Shown here in pieces: positions 18,211-26,358 of a DNA stretch of 64,000 nt. Location: contig CANRFB010000007.1 in NCBI GenBank assembly GCA_947629785.1, forward strand, positions 1 to 64,000. The letters are read 5' to 3'. Below the pieces are notes generated by a model that was given only the letters and a program-made list of their open reading frames with translations, was not told where the DNA came from and made no database searches. The stretch comes from an uncultured Clostridia bacterium (GTDB taxonomy: Bacteria; Bacillota; Clostridia; Oscillospirales; Ruminococcaceae). The position numbers and the translations under genes were made by a program. Each line of letters starts with the position of its first letter. Positions within the stretch are counted from its first letter, which is position 1.

Positions 18211-19530
18211 TTACTTCCTTTCCATGTAATTTTCAAACGCTTCAAGCGCCCTGTCCGCAATTTTTTGATAACGTTCCTGCTTGTCCTTTATCCGTTCGTT
18301 AATGTCTGGAAGTATTCCCATATTTGCACCCATTGGCTGGAAATCGGTCATATTTTCGTCCGAAATATACCGCGACAGCGCGCCGATCATCGTTTCTTCG
18401 GGAAGAATTATTTTTTCTTTTCCCTGCAAGAAACGTGCCATATTAAGTCCTGCCATGATCCCGCCCGCAGCGGATTCCATGTAACCCTCCGTGCCTGTGA
18501 TCTGCCCCGCAAAGAAAAGATTTTCCCTGTTTCTGAACGAAAAATCAGCGTTCAGCAGTTTGGGAGAATTTATAAAGGAATTCCTGTGCATTACACCATA
18601 ACGGACAAATTCTGCGTTTGCAAGTCCGGGTATCATGGAAAATACCCTTTTCTGCTCCCCGAATTTCAGATTTGTCTGGAAACCCACAATATTATAAAGC
18701 GTTCCGCCGCTGTTTTCTTTCCTGAGCTGAACCACCGCATAAGGACGTTTCCCCGTTGCGGGGTCGCTTAATCCCACAGGCTTCATAGCCCCATAACGCA
18801 TGGTTTCTTCTCCCCGTTTTGCAAGGACTTCAATAGGCATACAGCCCTCATAGACTGTAAAATCATCCTTTCCTTTCGGTTTATCGAAATCATGCACAGG
18901 CGCGCTTTCCGCGTTTTTAAGTTCATTCCAAAAAGAAATATACTCCTCTTTGGTGAACGGACAATTTATATAATCGTCGTCGCCCCTGCCGTATCTTGCG
19001 GCAAAGAAAATTCTTTCCTTATCAAGTGAATCGTAAGTAACTATCGGCGCGGCAGCGTCATAAAAACTTAAATACCCGCCGCAAATCCTGCCGATGTCCT
19101 CCGCAAGTTTGCCCGAAGTAAGCGGTCCTGTTGCAATTATAACATTTCCGTCGGGAATTTCCGTTACTTCTTCACAGTGAACGGTTATATTCACACAAGA
19201 AAGGATCTTTTCCGTCACCATGTCGGAAAATTTCTCCCTGTCAACAGCAAGCGCACCGCCTGCAGGAACTTTTGCCGCCTCCGCACATTCAACGGTCAGC
19301 GAACCCAGCCGCCGCATTTCTTCTTTCAGAAGTCCCGCCGCGGAATTTACCCGCGCCGCTTTCAGCGAGTTGGAACAGACAAGTTCCGCAAAGCCTTTGT
19401 ACTTATGGGCTGGAGTGAATTTTTTCGGCTTCATTTCAAATAATTCCACCGCGATTCCCGCCTTTGAAAGCTGCCAAGCCGCTTCACAGCCTGCCAGTCC
19501 CGCGCCTATTACGGAAACTTTCTTATCCAT
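18211..19530 (-). CDS. trmFO: Methylenetetrahydrofolate-tRNA-(uracil-5-)-methyltransferase TrmFO
   Basis: FAD- and folate-dependent enzyme that forms m5U54 in tRNA, the Gram-positive counterpart of TrmA. 439 residues with the dinucleotide loop VIGAGLAGCEAAWQL at the N-terminus, ELVCSNSLKA, ATGPLTSGKL, and the C-terminal FAGQITGTEGYMESAAGG characteristic of TrmFO. Its ATG overlaps the topA stop by one base (TAATG). Confidence 0.96.
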   Translation of the reverse strand: MDKKVSVIGAGLAGCEAAWQLSKAGIAVELFEMKPKKFTPAHKYKGFAELVCSNSLKAARVNSAAGLLKEEMRRLGSLTVECAEAAKVPAGGALAVDREKFSDMVTEKILSCVNITVHCEEVTEIPDGNVIIATGPLTSGKLAEDIGRICGGYLSFYDAAAPIVTYDSLDKERIFFAARYGRGDDDYINCPFTKEEYISFWNELKNAESAPVHDFDKPKGKDDFTVYEGCMPIEVLAKRGEETMRYGAMKPVGLSDPATGKRPYAVVQLRKENSGGTLYNIVGFQTNLKFGEQKRVFSMIPGLANAEFVRYGVMHRNSFINSPKLLNADFSFRNRENLFFAGQITGTEGYMESAAGGIMAGLNMARFLQGKEKIILPEETMIGALSRYISDENMTDFQPMGANMGILPDINERIKDKQERYQKIADRALEAFENYMERK

Positions 19531-21608
19531 TATTTCTCCTTTTTGATTGCAACTTCATAGCCGCAGCCCTCTTTCAGGCAGAACATCTTTCCGCCCTTTT
19601 TGAAAAGCGTTGTGCCGTCGTTGCACTTGGGGCATTTGTCCGAAACGGGAGTGTCCCATGTCATGAAATCGCAGGTGGGATTGTCCTCACAGCCGAAATA
19701 CTTCTTACCCTTTTTGGATTTTTTCTGCAAAACTTTCTTATGGCATTTCGGGCAAACTCCGCCCGTGTCCTTTACAATGCGCTTTGTATTTGTACATTCG
19801 GGGAAACCGCTGCAAGCAAGGAATTTTCCGAAACGTCCTATTTTTATTACCATAGGCTTTCCGCAGACTTCGCAGACTTCGTTTGTTTCCTCATCGGGAA
19901 CTTTAACCCGCTTTCCGTCCATAGCCGTTTCGGCTTTTGCCAGTGTTTCGGAAAAATCTCCGTAGAAATCCTCTAAAGTTTCCACCCAGTCCTTGTCGCC
20001 AACTTCAATGCGGTCAAGACTGCTTTCCATAGCCGCGGTGAATTTATAATCAACAATATGCTCAAAATGCTGCTTCATAAGATCGGTTGTAACTTCCCCG
20101 AGTCCCGTGGGGCGAAGCTGCTTTCCGTCACGTTCAACATAGAAACGATTAACTATTGTGGAAATTGTAGGCGCGTATGTGGACGGACGTCCGATGCCGT
20201 TTTCTTCAAGCGCCTTTATAAGCGTTGCCTCGGTATAACGCGCGGGCGGCTGCGTAAAATGCTGCTTTCCCTCGATATTTTTCAGTTTGAGAATGTCGCC
20301 GTTTTCAATATTCGGAAGAACTTTGTCCTCCTCCTCGTTTTTGGACTCCTCGTAAAGAACAGTAAATCCGTCAAATTTTACCGAAAATCCCGTTGCCCTG
20401 AACGTGCAGCCGTTGGCGTCAATATCAACGGAAACCGTGTCAAGGACAGCATTTGACATCTGACTTGCAATAAATCTTTCCCATATCAGTTTGTAAAGTT
20501 TATACTGTTCCGCGGTAAGGCTTGCCTTTACGCGGTCGGGAGTAAGTTCGGGCATGGACGGTCTTATGGCTTCGTGGGCGTCCTGCGCGTTTGATTTGGA
20601 CTTGTAAATTTTAGGCGAGGACGGAATATAATTCTTTCCGTAAGCACTTTCGATATATTTATACGCAGCCGCGCGGGCTTCGTCCGAAATTCTTAACGAG
20701 TCTGTTCTCATGTAGGTAATAAGACCTACCGCGCCCATGCCGTCAATATCAACGCCCTCATAAAGTATCTGGGCTGTTTTCATGGTTTTTGCAGCCGCAA
20801 AACCAAGCTTTTTGGAAGCTTCCTGCTGCATTGTGGAAGTTGTGAACGGCGGCGCAGGAGATTTTCTGCGGACGGATTTTTTAACGTCCGTAACCTTATA
20901 TTCCGCGCCCTCAAGGCGTTTCAGAACGCTGTCCGTTTCAGCCTGCGAATGAAGTTCGGTCTTTTCCCCGTCCATTCCCACAAATGACGCGTCAAACTGC
21001 TTCTTTGAAGAGGGAGCGGTCATTTTCGCATCAATAGACCAGTATTCTTCGGGCTTGAAGCTGTTTATCTGCTTTTCCCTGTCAACAACGAGGGAAACAG
21101 CCACCGACTGCACACGTCCTGCCGAAAGTCCGCGCCTTACCTTTTTCCAGAGGAACGGCGAAAGCTTGTAACCCACTATTCTGTCCAGAATACGCCTTGT
21201 CTGCTGTGCATTTACAAGGTCAATATCTATGGAACGGGGGTGCGCCATTCCGTTCTGAACGCCTGTTTTGGTTATTTCATTGAAAGTTACCCTGTTGGTT
21301 GCGTTCAGAGGCAGGTCGAGAATGTGTGCCAGATGCCATGAAATCGCTTCTCCCTCGCGGTCGGGGTCGGTTGCAAGATATACGAAATCCGACTTTTTTG
21401 CTTCCTTTTTCAGGTCAGAAATAAGTTCTTCCTTGCCTTTTATATCCGTATATACAGGCTCGAAACCGTGTTCCACGTCTACGCCGAGCTTTGATTTGGG
21501 AAGGTCGCGGACGTGTCCCATGGAAGCAACCACTTCATAACCGTTTCCAAGATATTTTTTTATTGTTTTAGCCTTTGCGGGCGACTCAACAATTACCAAT
21601 TTTGACAT
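19530..21608 (-). CDS. topA: DNA topoisomerase I
   Basis: Type IA topoisomerase relaxing negative supercoils. 692 residues: TOPRIM domain (LVIVESPAKAKTIKKYLG and the TDPDREGEAISWHL acidic cluster), the catalytic tyrosine in GLITYMRTDSLRIS, and HEAIRPS. The C-terminal ~110 residues hold three C4 zinc ribbons (CEVCGKPMVIKIGRFGKFLAC; CPKCHKK...CEDNPTC; CPKCNDGT...CLKEGC). Lies 36 bases downstream of dprA in the same operon. Confidence 0.97.
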   Translation of the reverse strand: MSKLVIVESPAKAKTIKKYLGNGYEVVASMGHVRDLPKSKLGVDVEHGFEPVYTDIKGKEELISDLKKEAKKSDFVYLATDPDREGEAISWHLAHILDLPLNATNRVTFNEITKTGVQNGMAHPRSIDIDLVNAQQTRRILDRIVGYKLSPFLWKKVRRGLSAGRVQSVAVSLVVDREKQINSFKPEEYWSIDAKMTAPSSKKQFDASFVGMDGEKTELHSQAETDSVLKRLEGAEYKVTDVKKSVRRKSPAPPFTTSTMQQEASKKLGFAAAKTMKTAQILYEGVDIDGMGAVGLITYMRTDSLRISDEARAAAYKYIESAYGKNYIPSSPKIYKSKSNAQDAHEAIRPSMPELTPDRVKASLTAEQYKLYKLIWERFIASQMSNAVLDTVSVDIDANGCTFRATGFSVKFDGFTVLYEESKNEEEDKVLPNIENGDILKLKNIEGKQHFTQPPARYTEATLIKALEENGIGRPSTYAPTISTIVNRFYVERDGKQLRPTGLGEVTTDLMKQHFEHIVDYKFTAAMESSLDRIEVGDKDWVETLEDFYGDFSETLAKAETAMDGKRVKVPDEETNEVCEVCGKPMVIKIGRFGKFLACSGFPECTNTKRIVKDTGGVCPKCHKKVLQKKSKKGKKYFGCEDNPTCDFMTWDTPVSDKCPKCNDGTTLFKKGGKMFCLKEGCGYEVAIKKEK

Positions 21609-21644
21609 TTTATATCAACCCTTTCTATGTGGCAGAATTATCCG

Positions 21645-22856
21645 TCAATTTGCCGAATAGCTGTGCCCTGCCGCGGGAGAAACCGCTCCGTCAAGTTCCA
21701 GTTCGGTAAGCAGCATAAGCATTTCGGAAATATCCATGTCAAATTCCGCCGCCAGTTCATCGGCAAGCATAGGCTTTTCGCTTGCTTTCAGGAACGCATA
21801 TATCCGCGCTGCTTCACCGTCAAGCACGGAATCGTCAAACTTCGCACTTTCTTCTTTCCTGTCAGGCTTCTCCGCTTTTGATACGCGGACTGTTTTAGGA
21901 GCTTTTGTTTTTTCGGGAAAATCATCGGGCAGTCTTACATCTGTTTTCATAACAGCATTTGCTATTTTATGCCCATAATTTTCGTAATATTCATAAATGA
22001 TGTCATTTACGCCGCAAAGACAATACGCGCCGTCCCTGATAAGGGAAACATTACCGCCGTATCTTTTGTCAAAAAGATTATGCGGAGCAACGGCAAAAAC
22101 GTCCCGTCCCTGACTTGCAGCAATATTCGCGGAAACAAGCGCGCCGCTTTTCTGTCCCGCTTCAATAACAATAGTTCCCAGTGAAAGTCCCGTCAATATC
22201 CTGTTTCTCGCCGGAAAAGTCTGATACGAGCCTGTAGCGTTCGGGAAATATTCCGAAATAAACAGACCGTTTGACTCTATTTCCTTTCTGTACGCGGAAT
22301 TCTCCCTCGGATAATCGTAATCAACGCCGCAGCCGAGAACGGCTATCGTTCTGCCGCCGCCTTTTATAGCCGACAAATTCGCGGCTATATCTATTCCCAC
22401 GGCAAAACCGCTGACAATTGTAATTCCCATGCCCGCAAGCTGTCTTACCAGCGCTTCGGTAAGCCGAACACTGTAATCGGAGGGTTTTCTCGTTCCCACA
22501 ACAGACAGGGAAAATTCATTTTCCAGACAGCCCATATCTCCGCGGCAGAAAAGCACCGCCGGCGGATTATATATTGACCGCAACCTGTCGGGATATATTT
22601 CATCATCAAAAGTCAGTATGTATATATTATGCTTTTTGCAGTAAGAAATAAGCTCGTTCACCTGCTCTGCCGAAACGCGTTCCGCGGCTCTGTCCTCGGC
22701 TTCGGTAAGGAACTTTTTCCTTTTTTCGCTGTTTAACAGTGTTTCATACGCTTCGGAAATATCCGGAAAGCGGTCTGCATATTCCCATATGCGGTTATTT
22801 CCGCAGCCGAAACAATTTACGAGCCAAAGCCATTCATAGATGTTTTCTCCGCCCAT
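21645..22856 (-). CDS. dprA: DNA-processing protein DprA
   Basis: Loads RecA on incoming single-stranded DNA in natural transformation. 403 residues with an N-terminal helical domain, the Rossmann-like core (VVGTRKPSDYSVRLTEALVR, GIDIAANLSAI, GGRTIAVLGCGVD, FPARNRILTGLS, VIEAGQKSGAL) and a C-terminal winged-helix-like segment (MLADELAAEFDMDISEMLML). An inserted, charged linker (~residues 300-345) separates the last two parts. First gene of the topA-trmFO-plsX run. Confidence 0.95.
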   Translation of the reverse strand: MGGENIYEWLWLVNCFGCGNNRIWEYADRFPDISEAYETLLNSEKRKKFLTEAEDRAAERVSAEQVNELISYCKKHNIYILTFDDEIYPDRLRSIYNPPAVLFCRGDMGCLENEFSLSVVGTRKPSDYSVRLTEALVRQLAGMGITIVSGFAVGIDIAANLSAIKGGGRTIAVLGCGVDYDYPRENSAYRKEIESNGLFISEYFPNATGSYQTFPARNRILTGLSLGTIVIEAGQKSGALVSANIAASQGRDVFAVAPHNLFDKRYGGNVSLIRDGAYCLCGVNDIIYEYYENYGHKIANAVMKTDVRLPDDFPEKTKAPKTVRVSKAEKPDRKEESAKFDDSVLDGEAARIYAFLKASEKPMLADELAAEFDMDISEMLMLLTELELDGAVSPAAGHSYSAN

Positions 22857-22886
22857 TCAAAACACTCCTTATTGCATTTTTAAGGC

Positions 22887-22924
22887 AAAACCGCACAAAG
22901 ACCGCAAACCCGATCTTTCTGCGG
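22887..22924 (-). terminator. Probable terminator after the TrmH-family methyltransferase gene
   Basis: On the minus strand CCGCA.AAAGA pairs with TCTTT.TGCGG (11 positions, one G-G mismatch) around a 12-base loop, followed by TTTTG. The T-run is short, so it is a weak or partial terminator before dprA. Confidence 0.4.
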
Positions 22925-22931
22925 TATGGTC

Positions 22932-23708
22932 TTAATTTTTGGTAAATTCCCACATGATAATTCCCGCCGCCATTGCCGCATTAAGCGAATTTATATTCCC
23001 CTGCATTTTTATGGTAAGCCGTTCATCGCAGATGCCGCTTATCTCACGGGGCAGACCGTTTCCCTCGTTGCCGATAAGAACAGCCGCACCGTCCGAAAAA
23101 TCACATTCCGTAAGGGAAACCGCGTCGCTGTCCACCACAGCCGCATAAGTTTTTACGCCTTTCTCTGCAAAAACAGAAAATATTTCCCCGAAATCTCCCT
23201 CAGAAACGTTCAATCTGAAAATACTTCCCATTGTGGAACGTATAACTTTGGGATTATACAAATCGCAGCAATCCGACAGGAAAAGCCCGTCTACTCCCAC
23301 GGCATCGGCGGTGCGGATTATCGTACCCAGATTTCCCGGGTCGCGGACTTCGTGGAGAAGAACGTACCGTCCGCCCTTTCTCACAGTTTCGGAAACAGAG
23401 GGCTTTTCGGGCATACCGCACACCGCAAAAACGCCCTGCGTGTTTCCCGTATCGGAAAGTTTATCTCCCAGTTCGTCAGAGATAACATACAGCCTGTCAT
23501 CGGGAATTTCCGTTCGGGAAAGGAAATTTTCCGCGCAGCTTTCGTTCACAAAAATCGCGTAGAACCTTGCGTTTTCCCTTAAAGCGTCCTCAAACAGACG
23601 AACGCCCTCCAGAACGAACATGGCTTTTTCTCTGCGGAATTTCTTGCTTTCGGAAAGTTTTCTGTACAGCTTTATATTCGGATTATCCTTGGAAGTTATC
23701 CGCTGCAT
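22932..23708 (-). CDS. TrmH/SpoU-family RNA 2'-O-methyltransferase
   Basis: 258 residues. The N-terminal ~90 residues are a substrate-binding domain (VLEGVRLFEDAL); the rest is a SPOUT trefoil-knot methyltransferase with its three motifs: RDPGNLGTIIRTADA, VLIGNEGNGLPREI and NSLNAAMAAGIIMWEF. It methylates ribose in rRNA or tRNA; the exact target (for example 23S rRNA) is not readable. Lies downstream of the rplT terminator. Confidence 0.92.
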   Translation of the reverse strand: MQRITSKDNPNIKLYRKLSESKKFRREKAMFVLEGVRLFEDALRENARFYAIFVNESCAENFLSRTEIPDDRLYVISDELGDKLSDTGNTQGVFAVCGMPEKPSVSETVRKGGRYVLLHEVRDPGNLGTIIRTADAVGVDGLFLSDCCDLYNPKVIRSTMGSIFRLNVSEGDFGEIFSVFAEKGVKTYAAVVDSDAVSLTECDFSDGAAVLIGNEGNGLPREISGICDERLTIKMQGNINSLNAAMAAGIIMWEFTKN

Positions 23709-23738
23709 GGAATTTCACCCGCCCGTTTTAACATACTG

Positions 23739-23782
23739 AAAAAACTGCAAAAGTCAGAAGCAAAATTTTTCGCTTCTGACCT
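23739..23782 (-). terminator. Rho-independent terminator of infC-rpmI-rplT
   Basis: GTCAGAAGC / GCTTCTGAC stem on the minus strand with an A/T loop, followed by two T-rich stretches (TTTTGC, TTTTTT). Sits 15 bases after the rplT stop. Confidence 0.85.
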
Positions 23783-23796
23783 TAAAGCAATTTTAA

Positions 23797-24150
23797 TTAA
23801 AGAGCAGCCTTAGCCTTTTCGGTAAGAGCGGTAAAGCCTGCGGCGTCATTAACAGCGATCTCTGAAAGCATCTTTCTGTTGAGAGTAACGCCCGCCTTTT
23901 TAAGACCGTTCATAAATGTGGAATAGTTCATACCATTCATTTTGCAAGCCGCGGAAATTCTTGTTATCCACAGCTTTCTGAAATCACGCTTTTTCAGGCG
24001 TCTGCCTATATAAGCGTAATTGCCGGATTTCATAACGGCTTCTTTAGCCATCTTGAAGTGTTTGCTCTTTGAGCCCCAGTAGCCCTTAGCAAGCTTTAAA
24101 GTTTTATTTCTTCTCTTACGAGTAGCCATTGCTCCCTTAACACGAGCCAT
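23797..24150 (-). CDS. rplT: 50S ribosomal protein L20
   Basis: 117 residues with the L20 pattern [40 protein letters not shown] and [16 protein letters not shown]. Binds 23S rRNA early in assembly, and in Firmicutes also binds the leader of its own operon to repress it. Last gene of the infC operon. Confidence 0.98.
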   Translation of the reverse strand: MARVKGAMATRKRRNKTLKLAKGYWGSKSKHFKMAKEAVMKSGNYAYIGRRLKKRDFRKLWITRISAACKMNGMNYSTFMNGLKKAGVTLNRKMLSEIAVNDAAGFTALTEKAKAAL

Positions 24151-24197
24151 AATCTTTTACCTCCGTTTAATATAGTATTTGAAACGCAGCCTGTTAA

Positions 24198-24395
24198 TTA
24201 TTTATAAGGAATAAGCTGCTTGACTGTAGCGGTGTTTGCAGAGCCTGTATAGCCTGCCGCTCTGTTGATTCTCTTGCGCTTTGTAGCTTTCTGAGTCAGT
24301 CTGTGACGTCTGTTGGTTTTCTGGTACTTTACCATACCGCCCTTAGTGAGCTTGAAGCGTTTTTTAGCGCCGGAATGAGTTTTCTGCTTTGGCAT
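24198..24395 (-). CDS. rpmI: 50S ribosomal protein L35
   Basis: 65 residues, basic, beginning [20 protein letters not shown] and containing the [14 protein letters not shown] segment of L35. Middle gene of infC-rpmI-rplT; AGGAGG ribosome site. Confidence 0.98.
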   Translation of the reverse strand: MPKQKTHSGAKKRFKLTKGGMVKYQKTNRRHRLTQKATKRKRINRAAGYTGSANTATVKQLIPYK

Positions 24396-24437
24396 AATAT
24401 ATCCTCCTTTGATTCAGACAAAATCGTCTCTTTGAAT

Positions 24438-24965
24438 TTATTTTGAAGCCTTGGGCGAAACGAACATAACAAGAGCGCGCCCTTCCATTTTGGATGGCTT
24501 TTCAACAACACCTGCTTCCGCACAAGCATCCTTGAACTTCTCAAGAAGTTCTTCGCCGAGGTGCGGGTGAGCGATAGCACGTTTTCTGAAACGCACCGAA
24601 ACCTTTATCTTATCTCCTGCTTTAAGGAATTTCATAGCCTGATTTACCTTGGTGTTGAAATCGTTCGTGTCGATGGTGGAGAACATTCTTATCTCCTTGA
24701 TCTCAACGACTTTCTGGTTCTTTCTGGCTTCCTTTTCGCGTTTATTCTGTTCAAAGACATACTTCCCGTAGTCCATTATCTTACATACGGGAGGTTCAGC
24801 CTGCGGAGCGATCTTTACAAGATCAAGGTCTTTTTCCTCGGCAAGCTTCAGAGCTTCCTTAGCCGACATGACGCCGAGCTGTGAACCGTCATTGTCAATA
24901 ACGCGGATCTCCTTATCGCGGATCTCTTCATTGATCTGAACTTCTTTGCTGTTGCTGCTGCTTAT
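24438..24965 (-). CDS. infC: Translation initiation factor IF-3 (ATA start)
   Basis: Binds the 30S subunit and checks the start codon and initiator tRNA. N-domain: QINEEIRDKEIRVID, then the linker EKDLDLVKIAPQAEPPVCKI, DYGKYVFEQNKREKEARKNQ, and the C-domain with IRMFSTIDTNDFNTKVNQA and EGRALVMFVSPK. The only usable start region, with GGGGGTG upstream, has ATA at 24965 followed by SSSNSKEVQ, giving 175 residues, normal for the family. infC is known to use AUU/AUC/AUA starts so that IF-3 can repress its own translation. An in-frame TTG at 25001 lies inside the leader hairpin and is unlikely. Confidence 0.93.
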   Translation of the reverse strand: MSSSNSKEVQINEEIRDKEIRVIDNDGSQLGVMSAKEALKLAEEKDLDLVKIAPQAEPPVCKIMDYGKYVFEQNKREKEARKNQKVVEIKEIRMFSTIDTNDFNTKVNQAMKFLKAGDKIKVSVRFRKRAIAHPHLGEELLEKFKDACAEAGVVEKPSKMEGRALVMFVSPKASK

Positions 24966-25140
24966 GGTAAGCACCCCCAAAAATAAAAATAGACGGAACA
25001 AAACATTCCGCCCATATCAAGCACACACAAGCCTATTGCAAGCCTGCGCAAACATTCTGATATTGACCGCTGCTCGCTTTGCGGCAGGGTGAGAACGGAA
25101 AGTTCTGCTTTATTAAGGCGTTCAAGCCGCCAACGGATTA
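24966..25140 (-). promoter_or_regulatory. infC operon 5' leader, probable L20-type autoregulatory leader
   Basis: About 170 bases of untranslated RNA from the promoter to infC. It contains a GGCGGCTTG...CAGAAC-TTTCC-GTTCTCACC element, which resembles conserved pieces of Firmicutes infC leaders, and ends in an intrinsic-terminator hairpin just before the infC ribosome site. The layout fits transcription attenuation by L20; assignment is from memory of the family. Confidence 0.65.
24980..25012 (-). terminator. Leader attenuator hairpin before infC
   Basis: GGCGGAA / TTCCGTC stem (7 bp with one G-T) and 7-base loop, followed on the minus strand by TATTTTTATTTTT and then the infC ribosome site GGGGGTG. 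It can stop transcripts before infC. Confidence 0.75.
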
Positions 25141-25141
25141 T

Positions 25142-25170
25142 ATTATACACTATATTTTTCCGCTTGTCAA
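25142..25170 (-). promoter_or_regulatory. Consensus sigma-A promoter for infC-rpmI-rplT
   Basis: TTGACA (25170-25165) and TATAAT (25147-25142), 17-bp spacer, both hexamers perfect. Confidence 0.9.
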
Positions 25171-25234
25171 GGGTTTTTTCAAAATTTTTTTGAAATTCTC
25201 ACGCAAGCCCGCAAATTCCGCAATTATTATAAAC

Positions 25235-25546
25235 TCAATGATTTGAAATATGTTCCAGCAACAGCTTTAAGGCATCGCTTTTTGCTCTTTCATCGGCTTT
25301 TCTTGAAGCTTCTACCAATTTTGTTTCATATGGAGTCAGTGCCTTTGCAGAAATATGCTGTCTATCCAGAAGATAATCAAGAGTAACATCAAAGCAATCA
25401 GCCATTTTTACAAGCATATCGGGAGCAGGACTTCTTTCTCCGCTTTCATACCTTGAATATGAAGCGTCGGAACAATGCAGATATTCGGCAACTTCATGCT
25501 GTGTCATCTGCCGTATTAAGCGGATCTCTTTCAGCTTCAATTCCAT
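25235..25546 (-). CDS. XRE-family helix-turn-helix transcriptional regulator
   Basis: 103 residues. The HTH is ELKLKEIRLIRQMTQHEVAE followed by YLHCSDASYSRYESGERSP, the Cro/C1 pattern, then DMLVKMADCFDVTLDYLLDR. A short helical C-terminus follows. It starts 9 bases after the ribbon-helix-helix gene, with AGGAGA upstream. Target genes are unknown; an autoregulated or toxin-antitoxin-like small operon is possible. Confidence 0.9.
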   Translation of the reverse strand: MELKLKEIRLIRQMTQHEVAEYLHCSDASYSRYESGERSPAPDMLVKMADCFDVTLDYLLDRQHISAKALTPYETKLVEASRKADERAKSDALKLLLEHISNH

Positions 25547-25555
25547 AGCTTTCTC

Positions 25556-25747
25556 CTATTCAATAGACAGATCTTCATCTGTAAGAACTATTTCGCCGTT
25601 TTCATCTTCGTATTGTCGTATCTTTATTTTCACCAAAGTTTCTATCATATTTGCCATTGAACGATTTTCACTTTTAGATATTTTTTTGATCTTTGCATAA
25701 TCAGCAGGGTCAAGACGTAATGTAAACTGAGATTTTATAACAGCCAT
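25556..25747 (-). CDS. Ribbon-helix-helix DNA-binding protein (Arc/MetJ-like)
   Basis: 63 residues. Beta-strand FTLRLDP is followed by two helices, DYAKIKKISKSENRS and MANMIETLVKIKIRQYED, the Arc-type fold used by phage repressors and antitoxins. An acidic tail (ENGEIVLTDEDLS) follows. CGGAGG is the ribosome site. No recognisable toxin gene is adjacent; the partner is the XRE gene. Two direct repeats upstream could be its operator. Confidence 0.82.
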   Translation of the reverse strand: MAVIKSQFTLRLDPADYAKIKKISKSENRSMANMIETLVKIKIRQYEDENGEIVLTDEDLSIE

Positions 25748-25802
25748 TTCTGATACCTCCGTTTAATTATTATGATACCGGATATATTTCATAATGTATG
25801 CA

Positions 25803-25823
25803 ATCACATTGACATCACATTGA
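25803..25823. promoter_or_regulatory. Tandem direct repeat, candidate operator of the RHH/XRE pair
   Basis: ATCACATTGA occurs twice with an 11-bp period (25803-25812 and 25814-25823), one helical turn apart, about 55-75 bp upstream of the ribbon-helix-helix start. The spacing is what cooperative RHH dimers need. Confidence 0.5.
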
Positions 25824-25865
25824 TGTTTAAAAGATAAAACATATTTTACAGAACATAGAAAACCG

Positions 25866-25903
25866 TAAAAAATCCGTACAAAGCATGATCGCTCTGTACG
25901 GAT
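25866..25903 (-). terminator. Rho-independent terminator ending the addAB transcription unit
   Basis: ATCCGTACAGAGC / GCTTTGTACGGAT stem (13 positions with one mismatch) and GATCAT loop, followed by a T6 run on the minus strand, directly after the stop at 25908. Confidence 0.88.
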
Positions 25904-25907
25904 CGCA

Positions 25908-26339
25908 TTATTCTTCGGAATTGTCCTCCGTCGGCTCGGAAGCCGCGTTTGAACGCAGTTTGTTCTGATATGCTTCATTGTCGAACCAGTTATCCAACAC
26001 TGTTACGGAGATCGAATACCCCGTTGCAGTCTCCACATACTCGGTTATTTCGCCTGTCTTGATAAGCTCGGTTATCTTCTCCGTAGAAAGATTAAGGTAC
26101 TCCCCAGCTTCCTCCTCGGTAAGATACTTCTTCTGGGAAATTCCCATGTCGGACGGTACGTTTACCGTATTCGTAGGTGCAAACTGCTTTTCCTCAAGAG
26201 TCTTGTTCAGCTTCCGCACTCCGCCGCCTATGTTTATCCCCGCAATAAGTATACATATTCCCAGAAAAACCGCCGCTAAAAGCGTCGGACTTATCCCGCC
26301 CGAACGTTTTGCGGGACGCTGATTTGATTGATTTGCCAT
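25908..26339 (-). CDS. Membrane-tethered excisionase-like HTH protein
   Basis: 143 residues from ATG 26339, which has AAGGAGG eight bases upstream; an earlier ATG lies within addA. After a basic N-terminus there is one transmembrane segment (LLAAVFLGICILIAGINIG, ~residues 20-38), a linker, and a C-terminal HTH_17/excisionase-like domain (KKYLTEEEAGEYLNLSTEKI, then TELIKTGEI). Such domains usually bind DNA; fused to a membrane segment it may instead act as a peptide- or protein-binding module. It overlaps no coding part of addA and ends before the terminator. Confidence 0.75.
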   Translation of the reverse strand: MANQSNQRPAKRSGGISPTLLAAVFLGICILIAGINIGGGVRKLNKTLEEKQFAPTNTVNVPSDMGISQKKYLTEEEAGEYLNLSTEKITELIKTGEITEYVETATGYSISVTVLDNWFDNEAYQNKLRSNAASEPTEDNSEE

Positions 26340-26358
26340 TGCATCGTCCTCCTTGTTA

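Noticed and set aside
24966-25001. Longer infC starting at TTG 25001
   Set aside because: The TTG lies inside the leader terminator hairpin, adds a hydrophobic non-homologous N-terminus, and lacks a ribosome site; ATA 24965 has GGGGGTG and the family N-terminus.
25235-25747. RHH/XRE pair as a classical toxin-antitoxin module
   Set aside because: Both proteins are DNA-binding; neither has a toxin fold or motif.
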